A stretch of DNA of 64,000 nt from Planococcus maritimus. Lineage in GTDB: Bacteria > Bacillota > Bacilli > Bacillales_A > Planococcaceae. The position numbers were made by a program, and so were the translations under genes. How positions within the stretch are numbered: position 1 is the first letter of the stretch; each line of letters begins with the position of its first letter. Location: the NCBI RefSeq assembly GCF_001687625.2, contig NZ_CP016538.2:2386501-2450500 (forward strand), given 5' to 3'. Under the pieces are notes generated by a model. That model was not told the DNA's origin. It saw only the letters and a list, made by a program, of their open reading frames with translations, and ran no database searches. Below are positions 52,080 to 61,100 of this stretch, in pieces.

Positions 52080-52858
52080 TTGATTGCGGCCTCTTTCTGT
52101 TTCGTTAGTTTTTACTAGTTAATTGCTCAAGACAAATCCTGTTCTTAATGGAGAACTTACCGGCAGGATTTGTCAATTGTATTTACAGGAATTCAGTGTA
52201 TGAAAAGTATGAAACTAGCCTTGTAATGTACTTATAGGAAATAAATTGTCGCCCTCATTTCATCATTGAATTTCTAAAATAGTAATTTAATTACTTTTAA
52301 ACATTACTATTTAATCACTAAATATTTACTAAGTCAATAACCTTAAGTAGTCTACATAGACTATCTTTAAAATTTTATTTTAAAAAATTTGTCTTATTGT
52401 TTTGAACCCTCAAACGAATACCACATAGTGAATGGACCGCCTATTCGCAAAATGAAACCAACAAGTGCTCAAGATAAAGTTGCAGTTTGCAGAGTAGCTA
52501 GTCGCAAATACGCAAGGTCATTTACTAGAACCGCTTGAGACATACGAAAATCACTTTCATAACACAAATAGAGCCGCCAGCGGATTTCCAGCTGACGACT
52601 CTATTCTTTTGAGGTATTGACTCTGATGTATATCTGACACATCGACACTATCGAAACCCTCGCTGTTGGGGGAGTCACTGTCGAAGTATAAGCGCTAAAC
52701 TAGATTAAACAGTTTTCCATGCAAACAGCCACTTAACAGAACCACTTCGGATAAAAAACAGGACCACCTATGACGCGGTAGAACCACTCCAATATAATTA
52801 GTTTGTGGAATGCTCAATACTGTCGAGCGAAATCAATTAGTAAACCTCTTCTTTTGCA
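52080..52858. other. AT-rich intergenic region upstream of the PQQ/CAP gene
   Basis: No convincing gene in 780 bp. A terminator-like imperfect hairpin lies at 52565-52607 (AATAGAG..GCCAGC / GCTGAC..CTCTATT). The part next to 52080 should hold the promoter of the surface protein. Confidence 0.5.
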
Positions 52859-52944
52859 AATTGTGTCACGCACAGGGACGACACTAAAACGAAACCCCCG
52901 TCTAACATTCTTTTCTTCTCTCGAATTGTGTTGTACACAGGGAC
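52859..52944 (+). repeat. REP-like dimer element 15 (last in the window)
   Basis: Cores at 52859-52879 (GTCACGCAC) and 52924-52944 (GTTGTACAC), 65 bp apart. It ends 7 bp from the original stop codon of the frameshifted phosphodiesterase gene, not from the premature one, so it was in place before the gene broke. Confidence 0.85.
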
Positions 52945-52951
52945 GCGATCA

Positions 52952-53831
52952 TCACTTCAACCTGCTCACAGCGTCAATATCATTGGTAAAGATCCCGTTT
53001 GCTCCCCAAGATTTCAGCTTCTCCCCTTCTGCCAGCTTGTCGACAACAAAAGGGTGGACCAATAAGCCAGCCTCTCTTGCAGCAGCGATATATGCTTCAT
53101 CCGCTTTCCTATGACTAACGCCAATACCAACTGCATATTCTTCATATAACTCAAACGTTTCAGGTGAAGGGATGGCCTGTGTCTATCAATTGGATGAGTG
53201 GTATATCCTCATCCAATTGATGAATCGCCTTTAAACTGTCTGCACTAAACGACTGGACAATCACTTTACCTTTTGGTTGAGACTCTTCCAACAACTCAAA
53301 CTGATTAAGCAACTCCAGCAGCTTCTCTTCCATTCCTTCACTTTGATCCGGCTGCTTGGTTTCAATGTAATAATTGGCACTGTCACCGAAAGCTTTAAAG
53401 ATTTCCTCAAGGGTCGGAACTTGAATGCCGACGTACTCCTCTTTCGCTCTGTCCGGATTCTCGGCATTAAACCAAGAACCCGCGTCCAGTTTTTTAATAT
53501 CTGCCAAGTCCATGTCCGCTACCCTTCCACTGCCATCGGTCGTGCGGTCCACAGTATCATCATGGAAGGCAACCAAAACACCATCTTTAGTGGTCTGTAA
53601 ATCAATTTCGATATAATCTGCATTCATATCCATTGCCAGCTGATAAGAAGCCAATGTATGCTCAGGAGCAATTGCGCTTGCCCCACGATGAGCAATCAAC
53701 AGAAAGGCATCTTCATCCAATAAAGCAGACAGCTGATTCTTTTTACCAGCATCCCATAAGATATAAACAGCCGCACAAAACAACCCTACCACTAGAACAA
53801 TCAATATTTTTTTCAATAGTATCACCGTCAT
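52952..53831 (-). pseudogene. glycerophosphodiester phosphodiesterase, frameshifted
   Basis: The first 223 codons encode an N-terminal membrane helix and the GDPD catalytic core: LIAHRGASAIAPEHTLASY (His of the catalytic pair), DYIEIDLQTTKDGVLVAFHDDTVDRTT in two parts, and YYIETKQP. After LIDTG the frame stops at 53160. In the next frame the protein goes on as IPSPETFELYEEYAVGIGVS ... ANGIFTNDIDAVSRLK to 52952, the missing C-terminal strands. One extra base at 53176-53177 (CC) explains it. The full gene would give about 292 aa. The product as read lacks the last barrel strands. Confidence 0.8.
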
Positions 53832-54602
53832 TCACATTACAGACATGAAACTTGGAAAGCAATAAGAGATGAATTTTAAAGTGATTGAAAGTCTAGCGCG
53901 TGCGCAGATTGTGGCGGAAGACAGGAACGCGGAGGATTCAGTCATAAGAACAAGAAGGCTGCCTGTGGGCGGCTTCTTATTCTCATAACTGGTTCTCAGA
54001 TGTACGAGGTGTTTCTATTATATGGTACGAGTGGTTCTTGAGCTTGTCTTTCTTCAATAACCCGATCTAAATGGTTTCTGCAACAGTTTCATTACTCGAA
54101 TTCAAATGCTGCCACTCGGCTCGAGTTGAGAACAGTAAATCGCAGAAACCATTTTATGACGGCATTCGGTGATTTCGAGTAAGATTTCTACTTCACTATT
54201 CAGTAATCTTTATAACAATCGCATAAAAGAATAGAAAAAAGCCGGAATTTATCCGGCTACTCCACCTACAAAGTAACTCAAGTGGGGAACTTTACTCCGG
54301 TTATATTGAGGAAAATTAAACCGGCATTGATATAAACAATGGATTCTTTAATAAAGAGGACTCCGGTAAAAACCAAAGTCCTCTAATCGCAGCCTAGTTG
54401 CCGGGTACTTTTGTTTAATTGTTCATTAAATGGGTCTCAGTTCATTCATTCAACTCGTGGCTTTTTTATTAGCTGTTCTGAATTGTAAGCTCAAGGGTAA
54501 TAAACACAAATTAAAACCTATATAATATTTTCCACTTCAAAATTGTGTCATTTTCTTCAACACACAATACACCTTAGAAAACTGCATTTGTTTCAAAAGC
54601 TT
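53832..54602. other. intergenic region with several hairpins and a degenerate repeat core
   Basis: No gene seen. Near 53907 AGATTGTGGCGGAAGACAGG looks like a decayed repeat core. Hairpins at 53968-53994 (AAGAAG.C.GCC/GGC.GCTTCTT), 54235-54258 (AGCCGGA/TCCGGCT) and 54353-54386 (AGAGGACT/AGTCCTCT) are terminator-like. The base composition drops to AT-rich toward 54.5 kb. Confidence 0.5.
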
Positions 54603-55190
54603 TTACATATACATCGCTTTATTTTCTTTCCAGTAACCTATTGCAAGGTCAATATATGTTGGAATAGCATCTTGATTATATAAGTTAGAACTCCCCATTA
54701 ATGATTTCTTATATTCTGGAATTAGCAATTTAAACTCATTTGGTAAGTTTGTATGGAAATCTGCGAGAGCATGTCCCAAGTGGTGATACAAATTTCCTCC
54801 TAGGACCTTAAAGTGTTCTTCAGTAGTCCAATTAATTGCTGAACCTATCGAAATCATATAATTTTCGACCGATTCATCTTGTTTATTAAGTAAATAACAA
54901 ATTTTCCCCAGTGCGTTATGTACTTCTGTTAAATTCTCTCCACTACTTGCAAATTCAGAAGCCTTCTTATACATAATGTAGGCCGTTTCAAGGTCATTTA
55001 TTCTTTTATAATTTACTCCTGAAAAGAGATAAACTTGAAATATTTGTTCTTTGGCATCAAGAGGTAACTCCGCCAATGCCTTTTCTAAAAAACTAATAGC
55101 TTTTAAGGCATCTTTGTCTTTGTGAGCTTGTAAACCTTCCATTAGATAATTTTCAGCTCTATTTTTTCTTTTTCCATTAAAGATACCCAT
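54603..55190 (-). CDS. TPR-like protein, AT-rich accessory gene
   Basis: A 195-aa soluble helical protein with tetratricopeptide-like units (NYLMEGLQAHKDKDALKAIS; VNYKRINDLETAYIMYKKA; NALGKICYLLNKQDESVENY). It is more AT-rich than the core genes. The neighbour 43 bp upstream in the same direction (55234-55653) has the same base composition, so the two probably form an operon. TPRs bind partner proteins; no specific function can be given. Confidence 0.65.
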   Translation of the reverse strand: MGIFNGKRKNRAENYLMEGLQAHKDKDALKAISFLEKALAELPLDAKEQIFQVYLFSGVNYKRINDLETAYIMYKKASEFASSGENLTEVHNALGKICYLLNKQDESVENYMISIGSAINWTTEEHFKVLGGNLYHHLGHALADFHTNLPNEFKLLIPEYKKSLMGSSNLYNQDAIPTYIDLAIGYWKENKAMYM

Positions 55191-55233
55191 TTTATTCTCC
55201 TTTAGAATAAATTTTTATATCACGTTATTAGTA

Positions 55234-55653
55234 TTAAGCCCACTGGATTTTCATGAATTTAGGATAACTCTCTTCAGAAGTTTCCACTAGCATAATTAAA
55301 TTATTAATAGCCTCACTTGGCTCAAAATTTTCTGCATTAATTGCATATGAATATTGTACTGTTACTTTCCCTTCGTATTCGTAGAACTTTGAAAATCTAT
55401 AATCAGTATTTAAGTTATTAATCAATTGATGTATAGCTTCTTTTTTTAATGGGTTGGCTATATTCGCTACGTTAAACACTTGCAAATCCAGTATATTTTC
55501 AGTGTCATTAAAAGCAGCAACTACTACAACTGATCCTCCATTTTCAAAACTTTGCCTAGTTCTAAAAAAAACTCCTCCATTTTCATTTTTAATCTCTTCC
55601 ATATAGAGATCAATTTGTTGTAAATGATTCCGGAACTTATTTACATTTGTCAA
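55234..55653 (-). CDS. YbjN-like protein, AT-rich accessory gene
   Basis: A 139-aa protein whose layout (helix, beta strands GGSVVVVAAFNDTENILDLQVF, helix KKEAIHQLINNLNTDYRFSKF, strands KVTVQYSYAINAEN, helix) resembles the YbjN/secretion-chaperone-like fold. Such domains occur in immunity and chaperone proteins. Its partner is the TPR-like gene downstream. No toxin gene is adjacent, so an immunity role is only a possibility. Confidence 0.6.
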   Translation of the reverse strand: MTNVNKFRNHLQQIDLYMEEIKNENGGVFFRTRQSFENGGSVVVVAAFNDTENILDLQVFNVANIANPLKKEAIHQLINNLNTDYRFSKFYEYEGKVTVQYSYAINAENFEPSEAINNLIMLVETSEESYPKFMKIQWA

Positions 55654-56210
55654 TTTTATAACCCCTTTTCAAATTTTTTATGTTGATCCTTTAACTTATA
55701 ATGTTTTTACCTTCTCAGGAATTAATATTTCAAATTGTTTGAAGCCTGTTTTAGTTCTTCAAAAGTAAATATCTAGCTCGTAACTTAGATGAATATATTA
55801 TCACTCCTTTAAATCTTTATTATAGTGACTATATGTTCAGTTGATTAATAAATAGTCCTAATTTAATTTTACACAAAATCAATCAATAGTAAATATATTA
55901 TTACTATTTTTTACTATTTAATATTTTTCATAGTATTTTTTGATAATCATATATAAAAAAACATTCTCTTTTTATCACCTAGCCTATATATCTACTTAGT
56001 TTGATAATTCTAGCTCAAAGTATAAACTTGATTCAATTTCATTGAATTAGTAAAGTCTCAATAGTAAAGCCCCAGTTGAATCTTCAACTAGGGCTTTTAT
56101 ATTTTAAAGGGCTTATTTAAATTTCAGTTCCTGTTCGCCAATTTCTACTAATTCAAAATTCTATTTTTCATATAGACTATTCCCCACTTTCTTGATATAT
56201 CTCATCGTCA
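55654..56210. other. AT-rich intergenic region
   Basis: Very AT-rich and without genes. It holds an isolated terminator at 56066-56099 (AAAGCCC.AGTTGAA/TTCAACT.GGGCTTT), probably that of the decayed dehydrogenase gene. Confidence 0.6.
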
Positions 56211-56875
56211 CTAATGAGGCACTGTCCGATAAAACCGAAACGCTTTTGAATCAACAATACGGCTCGCATTAAAGACGGCGATTGGTACGTGAACGACAAC
56301 ATTCGTATTATTGAATGAAGTCTCGAAAATGTTCTTCGGTGGAATGAGTTGAGGGAATAAGCGCCAAAACGTCAATGGCAATTCCTGTTGCCCCCGAGAA
56401 GCCGACAGCGTAATGACCAATACATTGCTTTTAATCTTTCAAATCACTACGCCTCCAGCATCGTCAGCGTTGCTAATGAACGGCTGGGTACTCGTTTCAG
56501 CGATGGTGATGTTTTTTGCTTCAATTTCACCACCAAGCAATTGCTTGGACTCGATTGCCCCCCAGTAGTCTGGGATAAAAACAATAGTCTAGTTGGGCTG
56601 TAGATATGGCTGTATTTCTCTGATCACCGGCTTATGTCCGTCCGCCGTCGTAGAGACAATGATGGTTTCTGCACCAAACAACACTTGCTCCATCGAAGTC
56701 GAAGCCTTCAATTGAACGTATCCAGAATAAATGCCGGCCACATACAAACCCTCACGTGAAATCCGCGCCCCCGTTTATCACCTCTTACGTACAACTTCAC
56801 CTGTTCCTCGTTCAATGTCAGACAGCCAGCAATTGCCTGGCCCGTATTGCCTCCACCGATTACTGCATACGTCAC
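56211..56875 (-). pseudogene. opine/nopaline-dehydrogenase-like gene remnant
   Basis: Reading the minus strand over several frames gives an NAD-binding start (YAVIGGGNTGQAIAGCLTLN), then GYVQLKASTSMEQVLFGAET, IIVSTTADGHKPVIREIQP, a stop, TIVFIPDYWGAIESKQLLGG, another stop, and LFPQLIPPKNIFETSFNN with VPIAVFNASRI. These match the NAD/NADP octopine/nopaline dehydrogenase family, including the Asn-rich helical domain motif. At least two stops and one frameshift are present and the C-terminal end is missing. Nonfunctional. Confidence 0.75.
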
Positions 56876-56904
56876 GGCCCCCCTAAATTTAGTTTATGGC
56901 TAGG

Positions 56905-57632
56905 TTACTTCCCCTCGCTCGCTGCTTTGTTCGCGTTCTCATATTGTTCAACTACTTTGACTGCGACTCTCATCGCTTCAATAATGTGTTTTTTAATCTC
57001 TAGCTCTGCCCGGTCCTTATCTCGATTGACCATCGCATCCAAAATGATTTCGTGCTCATCTGAGGAAATTATGATTTCCAGTAAATGCTGGTGAGCCAAA
57101 TGGTGCTAACGGGTCAGTCGATCATTTAATTGGAAAATTTTTTTACAACCGTGGTGTTATTGCTGATGGTGTAAATGGCGTTGTGGAATTTGCCGCCAAA
57201 ATCATCGATGTCTTTGTAATTCTCCAAACGTGAAGTAAATTGAACCATCTTTGTCAAATAAGATAAATACTCAATCGACTCATCCGTCAAATTGTTAATG
57301 GCATCCCGGATTAAGATCCCTTCGAGCTTGCTTCGCATAATACATAGCTCTTTAACTTCTTTGATCGAAATTGGCGTTACATTAAAGGTGCCATTGGAAT
57401 TACGCACCACCAGCTCTACTACTTCCAAGCGCTGCAAAGCTTACCGAAGCGGTGTGCGACTGATCTCCAATTCTTTCCCGAGCTTCTCATTAACAATCGC
57501 TTGACCAGATTCCAACACACACTCTAAGATCTTTTCTTTAATTTGTTCATACGCAATATCTTTAGCGGATATTCTACCTAAATTGCTTTCCGCCTGTGTA
57601 ATGCAAAATAACAGTACATAGTAATGCAACAA
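56905..57632 (-). pseudogene. GntR/FCD-family regulator remnant
   Basis: Fragments read as a GntR-type regulator: winged helix IAYEQIKEKILECVLESGQA and LEISRTPLR, then a TAA at 57438-57440 exactly where the family has Glu in REALQRLE. An FCD domain follows (ELCIMRSKLEGILIRDAINN; FHNAIYTISNNTT). The frame is lost at a run of A (57139-57145), there is a second stop, and it resumes with HQHLLEIIISSDEHEIILDA and HIIEAMRVAV. It lies next to the dehydrogenase remnant and was probably its regulator. Confidence 0.8.
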
Positions 57633-58117
57633 AATAGTGCAGAGAGTTGCAACAAAAAATACGTACTAATCTAGTCAATATTTTATATGGAGAGGCGGGC
57701 ATGATAACCTGCTTGGGACGAGCCAGATCCTTTAAGTGACTGGCTTCTCGGCTCGTGACTCCTGCCCGCAGAGGCTTCATGTCAAATCAACTTTGAGTCT
57801 GTATTATTCATTGCAACACTATGTACTTTCTCTTTGCAACTCTCTGTATTCTTGTATTGCAAAATACACCGTCGTTTCAAACAAGACGGTCACCGCCTTG
57901 AACATTTTAATATCTGAATAATTGTATACAGTTTTTATAACTGTAATTATTCAGATACAATGACTATTTTAAGTTTTTTAATGATTTACTGAGTTAAGAT
58001 ATTATACAAAAAAACCGTCGATTTAAATTATCGACGGTTCAATATAAAAATGAATGATTAACTTTCCAACCTGACTTTTCCATTTCTTTTAAAAAACGCT
58101 GTAAATAAGTTATTCCT
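57633..58117. other. intergenic region after the second CWB2 gene
   Basis: No gene seen. A hairpin CGAGCCAG/CTGGCT...CGGCTCG spans about 57717-57756. The terminator of the surface protein gene is at 58010-58042 (AACCGTCGAT/ATCGACGGTT). The stretch should hold the old promoter of the GntR remnant. Confidence 0.55.
58010..58042 (-). terminator. terminator of the beta-helix surface protein gene
   Basis: Perfect stem AACCGTCGAT / ATCGACGGTT, loop TTAAATT, with an A run on the left (T run in the minus direction). Confidence 0.88.
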
Positions 58118-61100
58118 TTAGTTGTTCTTCAATGTTACATCCAACAAATCCTTCACACCGTCAGAGACAGCGCCAGTCCCGCCAAAGATTGAGAAACCAT
58201 CATATGTTGCCAATTGCTTGTTAGTCGCTTCCGGAATTTGCTGCGGGCGCACCAACAGGATTGGCGCATCGTTCTTCGCAGCCAAGACAGACCCAGCTAA
58301 AGCATCCGGGAAGTTTGAGCCCGTTGCGATATACGCTTTGTCAGTACCCAACTTAAGTTTTGTCGCTACTTCATAGCCTGTCTCGTAACGGTCTTTGCCG
58401 CCGAAACGGGTAGGCTTCGGCAAACTGTCAGAGACAGACTTGCTGACAACACCCGTGCTGCCGATAACATAAGTCGAAGAAATGCCGTCTAATGCGAATT
58501 TTGTTTCATCTGGCAGACGATCTGTTCGCGTTAGGAGGATCGGCACGCCATTTTTTGCTGCGTACGAGGAAACGGAAAGAACATCTGGGAAGTTCAAACC
58601 ATTCGCAACAATTGCCTGATCAGAGTTCATTTTCCCAGCAATCAATGCCGCTGTTTCAAAACGGGTCTTGCCGCCAAGACGCTCGGTAACGAGGCCCATT
58701 TTCTTCAGTTCCGTTTCCACTTCCGCTGAAACTGCACCCTTACTGCCAAGGATGATGACCTTTTTCGCCCCGAGGCGTTCAATTTCTTCTTTAGTTTCAA
58801 CATTCAACGCTTTAGTACGTGTCAAAAGAATCGGAGCATCTTCCTGATACGCAAGCGGTCCGCCCGCTAGTGCATCCGGAAAATCGCCGGCTGTTGCCAG
58901 AACAACCGTATCTGCTGTTTTCCATCCTTCTTTTGAAATGGCGATGGCCGTTGTATAGCGATCAGATCCTGAAATGCGTTCGGTTGTTTCCGGTGCCGCT
59001 TTCGCAACCGTGATTTTAGTTTCCGCACTGATATTACCAGCTGCGTCAATTGCAGTAATAATCAATTCTTGTCCAGATACTTGAGGTTCAATAGTTAAAG
59101 AAAACTTACCATTCAAATCAGCCTTGCCCTGAGCCAAGATGGTTGATTTGGCTTTCACAACAATCTCACTACCTGCTTCTGCAGTTCCAGTGACTTTAGT
59201 TGATTTTTCAACGACTTTGTCTACTATAGGTGATGCTGGAGCTGTAACGTCAATAACAGTGATATTAGTAGCTTCACTCATATTTCCAGCTTTATCCGTT
59301 GCTATAATAGATAATTTGGTTCCTGCTTTTTGTTTGTCAATTGCGATGGAGTATTTCCCATCTGATGCTGCCTTTGCTGTAGCGATTTCTTTTGAATCGG
59401 ATTTCACAGTCACGATAGAGTTCGCTTCCGCAATTCCTATAATCGTAACCGATTGGTCTGTCACTTTTTCAACTGTAGGTTTAACAGGTGCGGTTACATC
59501 TGTAACAATTACTACAGTTTCTGCACCCTTGTTGCCGGCTGCATCCGTTGCAGTGACAGTCAACTTAGTCGCTGCTTTTTGCTTATCAATAGCAAGCGAG
59601 AACGTTCCATCTGTAGCCGTTTTAATAGAACCGAGTACAGTAGACCCAGCCTTCACTTCAACTTTAGAGCCAGCTTCCGCTTTACCTTTAATAACAGTAG
59701 ATTGATCGGTAACTTGATCTACAACTGGAGCATCAGGAGCCGTTCTATCCACTACGGTAATCACAATCTCCGCACTGACAAGGTTTGCTTTATCTGTAGC
59801 GGTAATATGCAGCTCTGTTCCAGCTGTTTGCTTCTCTATTACAGCGGTAAATGTCCCATCTGCATTTGCAGTGGTGGAAGCAATTTCTTGAGTTCCAAAT
59901 TTAACGCTTACTTTAGTACCCGCTTCAGCTTTACCCGATACACTAGTCGAAGCATCTGTTACTTCATTAACTTGTGGTTTTTCAGGTGGTGTTACATCTT
60001 TGACCGTAACTAGTTTTTCAGCTCCCAAGTTACCGGCTTTGTCTGTTGCGGTAATGGATAATTTGGTTCCAGCTGTTTGCTTCTCAATATCCAGTGAAAA
60101 TGAACCGTCTGCTTTAGCAGTTGTTTTTCCTATTTCTGTTTGACCCTTTTTAACTTGAACTATAGAGTCAGCTTCTGCTTTACCCGTTAATTGAGTCGAT
60201 TGATCCGTAACTTCATCCACAATTGGAGCTTTAGGTGCTGTGGCATCTGAAACAGTTAACGTTACAACTCCACTCTTGTTACCAGCTGCGTCCTCCGCTG
60301 TAACCGTCAATTTTGTGCCTACTTGTTGTTTAGCAATTTCGATGGAGAAAGTACGATCCGCTTTCGCTGTGGCAGAGCCCAGTTTTTGCGCCCCTGCCTT
60401 GACTGTTACTTGTGAATTTGCCTCAGCTTTCCCTGTTACGTTTGTTGAAGTATCTGTTACTTCATTAACCTGAGGTTTTTCGGGTGCAGTTCTATCTTTT
60501 ACTATAATGAATTTTTCAATACTTTGATTACCTGCTTTATCTGTTGCGGTGATGGATAATTTTGTCCCAGCTATTTGTTTCTCAATACTCAGTGAAAATG
60601 TACCATCTGCTTTAGCAGCAATCTTTCCAATTTCTTTTTGGTCATTTTTAACTTGGACTATAGAATCAGCTTCTGCATTACCAGTTATTGTCTCAGATTG
60701 ATCACTGACATCATCGACGTTTGGTATATCCGGAGCTGTAACATCTTTTACAATCACTTCTTTTTTGCTACTGCTATTACCCAAAGCATCTTCCGCGAAA
60801 ATATATAAGATACTCTCTGCTTTTTGTTTATCAATAGCGATATAAAAGCTTCCATCAGACTGGGTTGAAGCATTATAAATTTTATCTTCAGCTTCATTTG
60901 CAATAAATACAGTAGTGTTGAAGTCTGCTTTTCCCTTAACTTCTACAGTTTGATCTGTAATAAGTTCAAAGCTTGGAATAGAAGGTAGTGTGGAATTTTG
61001 TACGATTACCACAGTTTCTTTACTTTCGTTCATCATGTAATCCAATGCGGTAACACTTATTTTAGCACCAACCTTTTGCTTTTCGATTGGTATAATAAAA

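Noticed and set aside
2889..52944. CRISPR-like array from regularly spaced 21-bp repeats
   Set aside because: Cores occur mostly in pairs, in many separate places; middles are related to one another, unlike spacers; no cas genes are present.
53907..53930. 38th repeat core (AGATTGTGGCGGAAGACAGG)
   Set aside because: Too many mismatches and no partner at 65 bp; mentioned only as a possible decayed copy.
54541..54568. Inverted ATTGTGT...ACACAAT resembling half a core in both directions
   Set aside because: Only 7-8 bases match, without the CACAGGGAC part; likely chance in AT-rich DNA.
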